From positions 868,001 to 932,000 of the forward strand of contig JADJLJ010000001.1 of NCBI GenBank assembly GCA_016710165.1: a stretch of DNA of 64,000 nt, written 5' to 3'. Of the stretch, positions 1 through 9,279 are shown piece by piece. The notes beneath the pieces are model-generated. The model saw only the letters and a program-made list of their open reading frames with translations, did not search any database and was not told the DNA's origin. The position numbers and the translations under genes were made by a program. Origin of the DNA: Chitinophagaceae bacterium. Its GTDB lineage: Bacteria; Bacteroidota; Bacteroidia; Chitinophagales; Chitinophagaceae. How positions within the stretch are numbered: position 1 is the first letter of the stretch; every line of letters begins with the position of its first letter.

Positions 1-1165
1 AAAAATCCGGCGCCGCCAATGGTCACCACCCTGCCCGTTCCGTTATCCTGGTTAAACAATGCCTGCATGTTCTTAACAACATCCGGATGGTCTTCTACAA
101 ATGCACGGGATCCGTTCAGCCCCTGTTCTTCACTTCCCCAATGGCCTACCAGGATGGTACGTTTTGGATTGGGATATAATTTTTTAAGTATCCGCATGGC
201 TTCCATCATCACCAGGGTTCCGGTACCATTATCGGTGGCACCAGTACCTCCATCCCAGGAATCAAAATGTGCCGACATCATCACGTATTCATCCGGCTTT
301 TCTGTTCCCTTCATTTCAGCAATGGTATTGTATGCAGGCATCATGCCCAGTTCCTTCGAATCGGCACGAACGCTTATCTTCGGGTTCTTACCCGATTCCA
401 CCAAACGATATAACAAACCATAATCTTCCAAAGCAATATCCACCGTCGGTATCTTTTTGTTTTGGCATCAAATATCTTATTTACACCAAACCCCGATGAC
501 CAGTTGGACGCAACAATACCCGAAGCGCCCGCATTTTCCAATGCCAGTGCAAGATTTGTATTGTTCAGCCCGGTCTTGCTGATGCGCTTACGCCATGCTT
601 CCTGCTGGGCAGCCCGGTCCTTCTTCATTTTTTCAAATGATTCCTTTGTACCAAACTCTTCCCAGTTATAATCGGGCCTGCCGGTTGGCTGCTTCATGGA
701 TATCATTACAAATTTGCCCTTTACACTGGGCAGCCATTGCTGAAAAGCCATTGAATCTGCCAGATCGGGTAAAATAATGAGCGCTGCCGTAATCGTTTTT
801 CCCCCGGTACCTGGGCACCATGCAAGTTGGGTCCCTTCCAGCGTTTTCACCCAGGGCTGTACCATATCGATGTGGGTGATGCCCCGTTCCCATCCCCGCC
901 ATTCTCCCCATTTTTCATTACGGGCACCGATACCCCAGGCCGTATAGTTTGCCAGGGCCCAGTCATGTGCCTGCTGCATTTTGGGCGTTCCCACCAGTCT
1001 TGGCCCGATGCCGTTCAATAGTTCATTGGCCAGGTTCTCCAATTGAGAATTTTCCGTGGCCTCTTTTATGATGGTTGCCACCATCAGGGAGTCTTTGCTT
1101 TGAGAGAATCCAATATTGGACTGCAACAGGCAAACAACCAGCATCCATTTTATCATACGTTTCAT
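1..1165 (-). CDS. M28 family metallopeptidase, secreted; frameshifted, 3' end beyond window
   Basis: Zn-dependent exopeptidase of the M28 (carboxypeptidase Q/aminopeptidase) type, probably exported. It starts with a signal peptide (MKRMIKWMLVVCLLQSNIGFSQ). About 235 N-terminal residues are in one frame. After a run of five T on the plus strand (454-458) the homologous reading continues in another frame down to base 1. That second part carries the metal-site motif AHFDSWDGGTGATDNGTGT and, further on, GSEEQGLNGSRAF, both typical of M28. Adding one A to the coding run restores a natural reading (..DAKTKKIPTVDIALEDYG). The gene is therefore either intact with a sequence error or recently broken. 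The stop codon lies outside the window. Family call is firm; substrate unknown. Confidence 0.85.
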
Positions 1166-1555
1166 ATAACAGTTTTTAGCGTGAATATTTTCTTACTAAC
1201 AAAGAAGCTGTCTAACAATGTAAAATTCGTTTACCATTTCGCGGTTGGTGTCCCCACCAACCGCGGCAGACCGCCGTGGCCGGTGTCCTCACCGGCCACG
1301 TTCGCAATCATAAGAAACCCATGGTTAACTTTAAACAACTTCTAAGGTAAGCAAACCATCCAATATCTGCCTTACTGTTGTTATTCGACTGGTATTTAAG
1401 GTTTTACTTTGCAGTCTGCTTTAAAATTTGTTTCTTTAAAGATAGTTCCAACCCCGGTTGATAACTGGTCCCACACCCCATGCAATTCTGCCGGCCTTGC
1501 TTCCTTCTTACATCACAGGCTGATCCCGTTAATCAACCTTAACCAAACTACTGTT
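1166..1555. other. Intergenic region between divergent genes, with paired hairpins
   Basis: About 390 bases between the M28 peptidase and the DUF418 gene. The recognisable content is a pair of adjacent perfect hairpins (1241-1300, listed separately). An upstream in-frame extension of the DUF418 gene can be read from a TTG at 1409 but looks non-coding. No further gene seen. Confidence 0.6.
1241..1300. repeat. Tandem pair of REP-like hairpins
   Basis: Two perfect stem-loops lie side by side. Bases 1241-1250 pair with 1255-1264 (10 bp, loop TCCC). Bases 1275-1285 pair with 1290-1300 (11 bp, loop TCCT). Both stems end in GGTG/CACC at the loop, so the two are versions of one element. There is no T-tract after them, which argues against a simple terminator and for a dispersed palindromic element. 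Confidence 0.75.
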
Positions 1556-2818
1556 ATGCCCGCATTGACTCCCGTTCAGACCAATGAAAGAGAGATTTTT
1601 ATGGATGTACTCAGGGGATTTGCCATCCTGGGTATTTTTATTGCTAACCTCAACGGCCTTAGCTGGTATAACCCGGAAGGTAAAATTACCAGCCCTTATT
1701 TATTACCCGGTTGGGATCACAAAATGAGTTTTCTGCATCACATGCTCATTGAAGGAAAATTCTATTCCATTTTCAGTTTACTGTTTGGCTGGGGCATTGC
1801 GCTGCAGATTAAAAGAGGCATTGCCAATGGCATAGACCCGATGCCGACGGTAAAAAGAAGGCTGCTTTTTATGTTGTTGCTGGGCTTTATGCACCTGCTG
1901 ATCTGGAACGGGGATATTGTTTTCTTTTATGCACTGCTGAGTTTCATACTCTTACCCCTTCGGAAATTTTCAAATAAAATATTACTCATTACCGGCACCA
2001 TTCTTATTCTGTCGCCCATATTATTGTATTGGTTAAAAATGACCTGGCCGGTAATTAACAGGCCGGCTGAGCTATTGATCCAGGCTGGAATAAATGCAGA
2101 AGGGGTGCTGGTAAATATAAAGAGCGAAGAAGAGTTTATGAACATGATGCATCACGGCAGCTGGTGGGACCAGTTAAAAGGCAATATCGGCGGCATTTTT
2201 TTCCGGTACCAGTACCTGGTCTTTGTAAGCCGTGTACCCAAAGTACTGGGTATGTTCTTAATTGGTTATGTACTGGGACGATCTGATTTTTATAAAAATA
2301 TAGGTCAGCACAAAAAAACAGTTTATTGGATCATCGGCATTGGTCTGGCACTTGGCCTGCCTGCCAATTATTTCCTTGCCGATTATATGAGCAACCATAT
2401 GGGCGAATACTGGCAATTAAAAACAAAGGGCCTTTATCAAACCATTGCCTATGCGTTGGGCGTAGTACCACTTTCACTGGCCTATGTGGGATTATTTATG
2501 CTGAGCTTTCAACGTACTGCAGGCAAAAAAATATTATCGGTACTGGCACCCGTTGGCAAAATGGCGTTCAGCAATTATATCCTGCATTCGCTCATTGGCA
2601 ATTTTGTATTCCTTGGTGCCGGGCTCGATTATATGGGCCAGGTGGGACCGGTATATTATTCACTTTTTGGAATAGCTGTGTTTATTGTACAGATCATTTT
2701 AAGTAAAACCTGGTTAAAATACTTTAATTACGGGCCGGTGGAATGGGTATGGCGAAGCGCTACGTATAAGAAATGGCAGCCGTTCCGGAAAACAAGTCCG
2801 GGCAATGAACAGCTATAG
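1556..2818 (+). CDS. DUF418 domain multi-pass membrane protein
   Basis: Integral membrane protein of the DUF418 family, 420 residues from the ATG at 1556. I prefer this start because the family signature MDVLRGFAILGIFIANL follows at about residue 15, while the upstream in-frame extension (TTG at 1409) looks like untranslated leader. Several hydrophobic helices run through the protein, and the C-terminal half (GKMAFSNYILHSLIGNFVF and on) matches the DUF418 region. DUF418 proteins resemble membrane acyltransferases, but their substrate is not established. A DUF1624 acyltransferase-like protein lies 2 kb downstream on the same strand. Confidence 0.85.
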   Translation: MPALTPVQTNEREIFMDVLRGFAILGIFIANLNGLSWYNPEGKITSPYLLPGWDHKMSFLHHMLIEGKFYSIFSLLFGWGIALQIKRGIANGIDPMPTVKRRLLFMLLLGFMHLLIWNGDIVFFYALLSFILLPLRKFSNKILLITGTILILSPILLYWLKMTWPVINRPAELLIQAGINAEGVLVNIKSEEEFMNMMHHGSWWDQLKGNIGGIFFRYQYLVFVSRVPKVLGMFLIGYVLGRSDFYKNIGQHKKTVYWIIGIGLALGLPANYFLADYMSNHMGEYWQLKTKGLYQTIAYALGVVPLSLAYVGLFMLSFQRTAGKKILSVLAPVGKMAFSNYILHSLIGNFVFLGAGLDYMGQVGPVYYSLFGIAVFIVQIILSKTWLKYFNYGPVEWVWRSATYKKWQPFRKTSPGNEQL

Positions 2819-2828
2819 AAGAAAATAA

Positions 2829-3803
2829 ATGTCAACTTCAACAAAACACCGCATGAGAAAATTATTTGTATTGATTTGCATTGCCTTTCCTGCAATATTA
2901 CGTGCACAGGATGGGACTGTTACCGGCAAAGAAATATTCACGATCCATGATACGGTTTGGGCAAAATTGACCGCCCGGGATGCACCGCTTGCCAAAAAGA
3001 TCAGGGACAGCATCGATTTTTTCCGCATTACATATTTATCAGACGGGCTAAAGGTAACCGGCTATATCGCCGAACCCAAAGCAGCAGGAAAGTACCCCTG
3101 CATCATTTCCAACCGGGGCGGTAACCGGGAATTTGGAAAATGGAACCCCGTGAGCATTGTTTTTTTTCTCGGGCAAATGGCCAGTTGGAATTATGTAGTG
3201 ATAGCAAGTCAATACCGCGGTAATGATGGCGGCGAAGGCAAAGAAGAATTCGGCGGCATTGAATTAAATGATGTATTCAATCTTATTCCTGTATTGGAAA
3301 AAGATCCGAAGGCAGATACAGCAAGGATCGGGATGGAAGGCACCAGCCGCGGCGGCATGATGACCTACCTTTCGTTGAAACGGTCATGCAGGTTTAAAGC
3401 AGCTGTTATTACAGCCGGCATGGCCAACGCTTTTGTAAATACCAGCGCAAGGCCGGAAATGGATAAAAATGTCTTCGGCGAATTGGTTCCGGATTATGCC
3501 CGTAACCGCGACAATGGGCTAAAAGAAAGGTCTGTGGTGTTTTGGGCAGACCAGCTATGCAAGACCACTCCCCTCTTACTGATGCAGGGAAGTGCCGACT
3601 GGCGGGTACTGCCCGAAGAATCGCTTGAAGTGGTACAGAAACTGTATGTGGCTAAACAACCGCTGCGGTTCATTTTATTTGAAGGCGCCGACCACGGCAT
3701 CAATGAATGGAGAAATGAACGCTTAGCTCAAACTAAAAAGCATTTTGATTTTTATCTCCGCGATGGCAATAAATGGCCTTCGATGGAAAAGCACGGCAAT
3801 TAA
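2829..3803 (+). CDS. Secreted alpha/beta hydrolase (S9/prolyl oligopeptidase-like)
   Basis: Alpha/beta-hydrolase with an N-terminal signal peptide (MRKLFVLICIAFPAILRAQ, from residue 9; the ATG at 2853 is a possible alternative start). The catalytic triad is readable: Ser173 in GTSRGG, Asp257 in LLMQGSADWRV, His289 in GADHGI. This arrangement fits S9-type peptidases and dienelactone-hydrolase-like esterases. It starts 10 bases after the DUF418 stop and its end is followed at once by the next gene, so the three are probably co-transcribed. Substrate unknown. Confidence 0.85.
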   Translation: MSTSTKHRMRKLFVLICIAFPAILRAQDGTVTGKEIFTIHDTVWAKLTARDAPLAKKIRDSIDFFRITYLSDGLKVTGYIAEPKAAGKYPCIISNRGGNREFGKWNPVSIVFFLGQMASWNYVVIASQYRGNDGGEGKEEFGGIELNDVFNLIPVLEKDPKADTARIGMEGTSRGGMMTYLSLKRSCRFKAAVITAGMANAFVNTSARPEMDKNVFGELVPDYARNRDNGLKERSVVFWADQLCKTTPLLLMQGSADWRVLPEESLEVVQKLYVAKQPLRFILFEGADHGINEWRNERLAQTKKHFDFYLRDGNKWPSMEKHGN

Positions 3804-3805
3804 AA

Positions 3806-4717
3806 ATGGAAGAAAACAAGAATACAGGACCCGAACAGGATAAAGAGCCGTTCATGGATGATGTACCATCGTTCATGGATAATCCTGCTGATGAGAACAG
3901 TACTGCTGCCCAAAAACCCTTAAACGACTTAAACAATTCTAACGATCCAAACGATACCATGGAAGTACACCACCACACCCATCCCGATAGTCATCGGGGC
4001 CACGAAAAGAAAAGTTGGAAATCCTATTTCTGGGAATTCTTAATGTTATTCCTTGCTGTGTTCTGCGGATTTTTAGCAGAATATGCACTGGAGCACAAGA
4101 TTGAAGCCGACAGGGAAGAACAATATATGTACAGCCTCTCCGAAGACCTGCGTAGCGATACTGCAAACATTAACTCAGCTTATGAATTTGGCCAAGACCA
4201 AAAAGCGCTGATCGATACGCTTATCGCCCTGGTCTACAATGAACCCCTGACCGGGGGAAATATCTCCAGGTTATACATGCTTACTTATTCCTCGGGCAGG
4301 GCCATTGGACTGAACTTTGAAGACCGCACCACCGTACAATTAAGAAATGCCGGGGGTATGCGGTTGTTGCGAAAGAGAAAGGCAGTTGATTCCATTCTTA
4401 CTTATTGGAACCGGCTTGAAACGATGGAATTCATCAAAGAACGTTTACGTGAATCAGGAGATGATATCGGAGACCTGGCGGTACGTATTTTTCATACCAA
4501 ATTTATTATTCCCGGCGACATGCCCCTGGCTCCGCCAAAAGCAATAAGGGAGGATGCGGTGCTTGTTGATAATGATCCCAAACTAATGGCTCAATTTGTA
4601 AACCGGCAATACACAAAACGGGCCAGGCTCGTCAATTATCTCTACAACTTGCAGCGGATTAAAGAAATTGCAAAACGGTTGCTTGAAACGATCCGGAAAG
4701 AATATCACCTGAAATAA
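3806..4717 (+). CDS. Single-pass membrane protein of unknown function
   Basis: About 303 residues from the ATG at 3806, two bases after the hydrolase stop codon. The first 60 residues are acidic, Asn/Asp-rich and look disordered, followed by a His-rich stretch (EVHHHTHPDSHRGHEK). One membrane helix follows (about residues 73-93, FLMLFLAVFCGFLAEYA), then a long soluble charged C-terminal region. I do not recognise a named domain; similar proteins of this plan are common in Bacteroidota. Oddity: codons 39-50 (3920-3955) are four 9-bp units of a word also found in non-coding tandem arrays elsewhere in the window. Confidence 0.75.
   Translation: MEENKNTGPEQDKEPFMDDVPSFMDNPADENSTAAQKPLNDLNNSNDPNDTMEVHHHTHPDSHRGHEKKSWKSYFWEFLMLFLAVFCGFLAEYALEHKIEADREEQYMYSLSEDLRSDTANINSAYEFGQDQKALIDTLIALVYNEPLTGGNISRLYMLTYSSGRAIGLNFEDRTTVQLRNAGGMRLLRKRKAVDSILTYWNRLETMEFIKERLRESGDDIGDLAVRIFHTKFIIPGDMPLAPPKAIREDAVLVDNDPKLMAQFVNRQYTKRARLVNYLYNLQRIKEIAKRLLETIRKEYHLK
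3920..3955 (+). repeat. Four degenerate 9-bp units inside a coding sequence
   Basis: TTAAACGAC, TTAAACAAT, TCTAACGAT and CCAAACGAT in tandem, coding LNDLNNSNDPND. The word matches the ACTTAAACG units of the rpe leader array and of the tRNA-Leu leader. Confidence 0.6.
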
Positions 4718-4726
4718 AATACTACC

Positions 4727-5935
4727 ATGCAATCAACACTCAACACATCAAAAAGGATCGAATCCATCGACATTGTCCGCGGGCTCGCCATGGTCATCAT
4801 GGCGCTGGACCATGTACGTGATTACTTTCACATCAGCGCCAATATTGACGACCCGCTGAACCTGGCAACCACCACCCCACTGTTATACTTTACCCGGTGG
4901 ATCACCCATTTTTGTGCACCCGTCTTTGTTTTTTTATCGGGCACGTCCATTTACCTGCAGAGTTTACGCAAAACAAAAAAAGAGCTGAGTGCCTTTTTAA
5001 TTAAACGGGGGCTCTGGCTGATCTTTGCCGAGTTCTTCATCATTTCACTGGCATGGACCTTTGATCCCATGTACCATGTTCATCCCATGCAGGTGATCTG
5101 GGCCATCGGCATCAGTATGGTTATACTCGGGCTGGTGATCCTGGTTGGCCTTCCGTATAAACTTATCCTGGCACTGGGGCTCATCATTGTATTCGGCCAC
5201 AACCTGCTCGACATACCCGAATCGGCGCCGGGCTTTAAAGCCGGCTTCTGGTGGGACCTGTTTCACTCCGGATTTTTTAAACTCTATTCCTATGCGCCAA
5301 ACCATTATGTAATGATGGTGTATCCCTTTGTGGCATGGACGGGCGTAATGATGCTGGGCTATTGTACGGGTATTTTCTTCTCGGCAAAATATACCGAAGC
5401 ACAGCGCCGGAAGATATTGCAATGGCTGGGCATGGGGCTTATCGCCTTCTTTGTAACAGCCCGGTTCATCAATGTGTATGGCGACCCGGTTAAATGGACT
5501 GCCCAGGAAGACGGGTTATATACGTTCCTCTCTTTCATGAAAGTGAATAAATACCCTCCCTCCCTGTTATACCTGTGCATCATGATCGGGCCGACCCTGC
5601 TGCTGCTGTCATTTCTGGATAAGATAAAGAACGGTTTTACCAACAGCATGCTCGTTTTTGGCAGAACAGCTTTCTTTTACTACATCATCCACCTTTACCT
5701 GATACACCTGCTTGCCGCAGTCAGTTTCTTTGTAAAAGGAAACCACACGGTTCAGGAAGCCATCAACTCCATGCAGAATTTACCCTTCCTCTTCGTATTC
5801 CCGGGTGAAGGATATGGCCTTGCCATCGTATACGCCATATGGGCTGCTGTGATCCTGGCCCTTTATCCTTTATGCAAATGGTACGATAGATACAAAACCA
5901 GCCATAAGGAAAAATGGTGGTTGAGTTATTTATAA
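4727..5935 (+). CDS. DUF1624 (heparan-alpha-glucosaminide N-acetyltransferase-like) membrane protein
   Basis: 402-residue multi-pass protein beginning RIESIDIVRGLAMVIMALDHVRD, the hallmark of the DUF1624/HGSNAT catalytic family, in which a conserved His and Asp of the first helix region (here ALDHVRD) take part in transmembrane acetyl transfer in characterised members. About ten hydrophobic segments follow. The acyl acceptor in bacteria is generally unknown. It begins 9 bases after the preceding gene and likely belongs to the same transcript as the DUF418 gene. Confidence 0.87.
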   Translation: MQSTLNTSKRIESIDIVRGLAMVIMALDHVRDYFHISANIDDPLNLATTTPLLYFTRWITHFCAPVFVFLSGTSIYLQSLRKTKKELSAFLIKRGLWLIFAEFFIISLAWTFDPMYHVHPMQVIWAIGISMVILGLVILVGLPYKLILALGLIIVFGHNLLDIPESAPGFKAGFWWDLFHSGFFKLYSYAPNHYVMMVYPFVAWTGVMMLGYCTGIFFSAKYTEAQRRKILQWLGMGLIAFFVTARFINVYGDPVKWTAQEDGLYTFLSFMKVNKYPPSLLYLCIMIGPTLLLLSFLDKIKNGFTNSMLVFGRTAFFYYIIHLYLIHLLAAVSFFVKGNHTVQEAINSMQNLPFLFVFPGEGYGLAIVYAIWAAVILALYPLCKWYDRYKTSHKEKWWLSYL

Positions 5936-5977
5936 CCCTTTAATGGTTCTTTATTATTCATCATAAATCAAAACAAA

Positions 5978-6496
5978 ATGAAAAAAACGATTCTTCTGCC
6001 GGTATTCGCCGCATGCGCATTGATGTTTGCTTCCTGCCAGGACGCAGAAAAGAAGGAGGCTCCCGAAGCTGCAACAGTATCACCCGCAGTTGCCGCCGAA
6101 CCTGCAAAGCCTGATATGGCAAAGATCAAGGCCGATATCCAGGCCATTGAAACAGCCTGGGCCGCTGCACAAAATGCCAAAGACATCAAGACACTGGCAG
6201 CCATGTATGCCGATGATGCCATCAGCATGCCTGACGGGGAACCCATGCTCACAGGGAAAGCGGCCATACAGAAAAAGATGGAAGCCGATTTTGCCAAGCC
6301 ATCCAAGTATGCCAGCGTTGCTTTTGAAACCCTGGATGTGTACGCCCAGGGCGACGTGGTGACCGAAGTGGGAAAGACCATCTATAAAGATGCTGCCGGT
6401 AAACAGACAGGCGGGGGTAAGTACTTTGCCATATTCCAAAACAAGGATGGCAAATATCTCTGCATACGGGAGATCTACAACCAGGATTCGAAGTAA
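5978..6496 (+). CDS. DUF4440/SnoaL-like lipoprotein
   Basis: 172 residues. The N-terminus (MKKTILLPVFAACALMFASC) is a lipoprotein signal with the lipobox Cys at residue 20, followed by an Ala/Pro/Glu linker. From about residue 45 it has the NTF2/SnoaL fold of DUF4440 (AIETAWAAAQNAKDIKTLAAMYADDAISMPDGEPMLTGKAAI). Such proteins are small-molecule pocket proteins of unproven substrate. A strong terminator follows directly. Confidence 0.85.
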   Translation: MKKTILLPVFAACALMFASCQDAEKKEAPEAATVSPAVAAEPAKPDMAKIKADIQAIETAWAAAQNAKDIKTLAAMYADDAISMPDGEPMLTGKAAIQKKMEADFAKPSKYASVAFETLDVYAQGDVVTEVGKTIYKDAAGKQTGGGKYFAIFQNKDGKYLCIREIYNQDSK

Positions 6497-6510
6497 TCAC
6501 TTATTAATTA

Positions 6511-6538
6511 AGAGGCAGCATTCATGCTGCCTCTTTTA
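6511..6538 (+). terminator. Rho-independent terminator after the DUF4440 gene
   Basis: Perfect 10-bp stem AGAGGCAGCA / TGCTGCCTCT with loop TTCA, then a short T run. Confidence 0.85.
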
Positions 6539-6650
6539 TCTGTTCAGCACGCTGGCAGCGTTATGAACCAGCCTGGTTGCCCCGCTGCTATTTAAAAACT
6601 ATTGAAGGTAAAAATTTACAAGTAATTTCAGCCGGGATAAAAAACTTAAA

Positions 6651-7817
6651 ATGATGAAAAAAAACCTTTTATACAATGTGCTGCTTTTATTACTGATCCA
6701 GTATACTGCCCAGGCGCAAAAACCCCGTGCCAGGGATATCGGAATTCCTTTTGACGGTACACCCGGTAAGTTCAATGCTATTACCGATGTGGCCGGCGTG
6801 GAGGTTGGTTACAGTACCATCATCTCCGGAACAGGAAAAAACATAAGAGGTAAAGGCCCGGTACGCACCGGCGTTACGGCCATCCTGCCGAGAGGAAGAA
6901 ACAATAATCCCGTCTTTTCCAACTGGTATTCGTTAAATGGCAATGGCGAAATGACCGGCACCACCTGGATCACCGAGTCGGGTTTTTTAGAAGGCCCCAT
7001 TATGATCACCAATACCAACAGTGTAGGCGTGGTAAGGGATGCCGTGCTGAAATGGTATGTAAAAACAGGTTGGTACAAGGAAGACTTCTGGTACACCTAC
7101 CCGGTGGTGGCAGAAACATACGACGGTTTCTTAAACGATATATATGGCTTTCATGTAAAAGAAGAAAATGCTTACGAGGCATTAGACAGTGCAAAGAGTG
7201 GTTTCATAAAAGAAGGCAATGTAGGCGGCGGCACGGGTATGATGTGCCTGGGCTTTAAAGGAGGAACCGGAACAGCATCCAGGGTTGTAAAGATCAAAGA
7301 CTCCACCTACACAGTGGGTGTGCTGGTGCAATCAAATTTTGGAGGCAAGAATAATTTTTCCATTGCAGGTGTTCCGGTTGGAAGGGAACTGAGAGACACG
7401 ATGAATTATGAATTCAAGGCGCCCCCCTCCTACGAGCCCGGTGATGGTTCCATCATTGTGGTGGTTGCCACCGATGCCCCATTATTACCACACCAGTTAA
7501 AAAGGATCGCCGCCAGGGTTCCCATCGGTGTGGGTAAAATGGGCGGACGTGGCGAGAATGGCTCCGGCGATATCTTCATTGCCTTTTCCACTGCCAATCC
7601 ATCTGCTTTTCAACGGGATAAATTTACCACGCTGAATGAACTACCGAATGATTTCATCAATCCCCTGTTCAATGCAACGGTTCAGGCCACCGAAGAAGCC
7701 ATCACCAATGCCATGGTAGCGGCGGAAACCATGGAAGGCATCAATGGAAATAAAGCGTATGCGCTGCCCCATAAACTGGTGAGGGATGTGCTGAAGAAAT
7801 ATAACCGGGTAAAATAA
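6651..7817 (+). CDS. P1 family peptidase (DmpA/BapA-type aminopeptidase, S58)
   Basis: 388 residues with a signal peptide (cleavage after about residue 22, QAQ). The body matches L-aminopeptidase/D-esterase proteins: GIPFDGTPGKFNAITDVAGVEVGY, then VRTGVTAILPRG, then GNVGGGTGMMCLGFKGGTGTASR. Family members cut themselves at a Gly-Ser bond to create an N-terminal nucleophile; the matching site here is Gly266-Ser267 in GDGSIIVVVATDAPL, followed by a Gly-rich GRGENGSGD loop. It likely trims peptides or beta-peptides in the periplasm. The start is supported by hydrophobic signal residues right after MMKKN. Confidence 0.9.
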   Translation: MMKKNLLYNVLLLLLIQYTAQAQKPRARDIGIPFDGTPGKFNAITDVAGVEVGYSTIISGTGKNIRGKGPVRTGVTAILPRGRNNNPVFSNWYSLNGNGEMTGTTWITESGFLEGPIMITNTNSVGVVRDAVLKWYVKTGWYKEDFWYTYPVVAETYDGFLNDIYGFHVKEENAYEALDSAKSGFIKEGNVGGGTGMMCLGFKGGTGTASRVVKIKDSTYTVGVLVQSNFGGKNNFSIAGVPVGRELRDTMNYEFKAPPSYEPGDGSIIVVVATDAPLLPHQLKRIAARVPIGVGKMGGRGENGSGDIFIAFSTANPSAFQRDKFTTLNELPNDFINPLFNATVQATEEAITNAMVAAETMEGINGNKAYALPHKLVRDVLKKYNRVK

Positions 7818-7828
7818 CTTATTCCCTG

Positions 7829-9274
7829 ATGAAAAAAATAATAATCCACATTTGGTTTGCTGCAATCCCGGTTTTGACCGGGAAAACTGTTTTTGCACAA
7901 GACCTGTCCCTGTTTAACGTTAAGAAAACAACAGATAGTTTACGGGCGGTTCTCTCAAAAACCAGCAAACCCATTGAACAATTTACCCTTCTCAACAAAA
8001 TCCGTGAGGCCAATGATGCTACCTTTGGTAATTACCAGGACACCTCCCTGGGTGTACAACTATTCCGTATTGCGCAGCAATTAAAAAATGACTCCCTGCT
8101 TGCCATTAGTCTTAATGTAGTTGGCAATTTCTTCAGAAGCAAGGGAGAAAATCCAACAGCTTTGGAATATTTTTTTAAAGCCATTCCGCTTGCCGAAAAG
8201 GCAAAAGATAAGCGGAGAATAAGTTCCCTGTATCTTGATATTGCAGAAAGTTATTCAACCCTTAAAAACGAAGAGGAAAGTTTTAAATATGCAAAATTAG
8301 CTGAAGCTAATTTGCCGGATAAATCCGCACCCATGTATGATTATATGGCGGGGCAATATTATCGTACCATCAGCAGGTATTATCTAAGAAAAAAACAACC
8401 TGATACGGCATTGGTGCAGATACACCAATTGGAACAGGTGAACCGGAGATTTCCGAAAGCCAATTATCTGTTGATCGAATGGATACAAAAAGGAGAAGCT
8501 TATACCTTGCTTAAAGACAATGAAATGGCAGAGTTGTATTTTAAAAAAGCCAATAAACTCTCCGATTCCATTGGCACTACTTCGCTGCTGATTAATTTCA
8601 GTACCAGCTATTTACCATACCTGATAACTACCAATCAATTTAAAAAAGCACAAGTATATGCCTTGCGGCTGCTGAAAACCGGAAACAGTATTGATAACAA
8701 TATCATAAAGCTTTCCGCTGCCGGTTTTTTAAACACGGCATACTATAATTTGAACCAGCCGGACAGTGCTTATTTTTATTTAAAAATGCAGTCGGCACTT
8801 AAAGATTCTGTTTTTAATCAGGATAATTTTAATAAGATACAGGCATTGGCCTTTAATGAACAAATAAGAAAGATTGATGAAGAAACAAAAGTGGCTGCAG
8901 CAAAGGAAGAACGTAAACAAAACATTCAATACGCCTTAATCGCTATCGGAATAATTATTTTGCTTACCCTTTATTTATTACTCAGCCGCAGTTTTATTAC
9001 CAATACCAAACTGATTGAATTTTTTGGTATAGTTGCTTTACTGATCGTTTTCGAATTTCTCAATTTACTGCTACATCCTTTTTTAGAAAGAATAACCAAC
9101 CACTCCCCTGTTTTGATGTTGCTGGCATTGGTTTGCATTGCGGCATTATTGGTACCGTTACATCACCGGGTGGAGAAATGGGCAACGGCTAAACTGGTGG
9201 AAAAGAATAAAAAGATACGATTGGCAGCGGCGAAGAAAACGATAGAGCAATTGGAAAACACTCAACCCAAATAA
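7829..9274 (+). CDS. TPR-repeat membrane protein
   Basis: 481 residues: signal peptide to about residue 24, about 300 residues of TPR-type helical repeats (LAISLNVVGNFFRSKGENPTALEYFFKAIPLAEKA and following), a short coiled segment, then three to four membrane helices (about 365-455) and a charged coiled-coil tail. The plan resembles Bacteroidota TPR histidine kinases, but there is no kinase H-box or ATPase domain. It may be a sensor that has lost or never had its kinase, or a membrane scaffold. It follows the P1 peptidase by 11 bases. Confidence 0.75.
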   Translation: MKKIIIHIWFAAIPVLTGKTVFAQDLSLFNVKKTTDSLRAVLSKTSKPIEQFTLLNKIREANDATFGNYQDTSLGVQLFRIAQQLKNDSLLAISLNVVGNFFRSKGENPTALEYFFKAIPLAEKAKDKRRISSLYLDIAESYSTLKNEEESFKYAKLAEANLPDKSAPMYDYMAGQYYRTISRYYLRKKQPDTALVQIHQLEQVNRRFPKANYLLIEWIQKGEAYTLLKDNEMAELYFKKANKLSDSIGTTSLLINFSTSYLPYLITTNQFKKAQVYALRLLKTGNSIDNNIIKLSAAGFLNTAYYNLNQPDSAYFYLKMQSALKDSVFNQDNFNKIQALAFNEQIRKIDEETKVAAAKEERKQNIQYALIAIGIIILLTLYLLLSRSFITNTKLIEFFGIVALLIVFEFLNLLLHPFLERITNHSPVLMLLALVCIAALLVPLHHRVEKWATAKLVEKNKKIRLAAAKKTIEQLENTQPK

Positions 9275-9279
9275 CCGTT

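Noticed and set aside
1409..1555. N-terminal extension of the DUF418 protein
   Set aside because: Begins on TTG, lacks similarity to the family opening, and the ATG at 1556 places the conserved MDVLRGF motif at the usual distance.
7829..9274. Histidine kinase
   Set aside because: TPR plus membrane layout is similar to the kinase at 23532, but there is no H-box and no ATPase motif.
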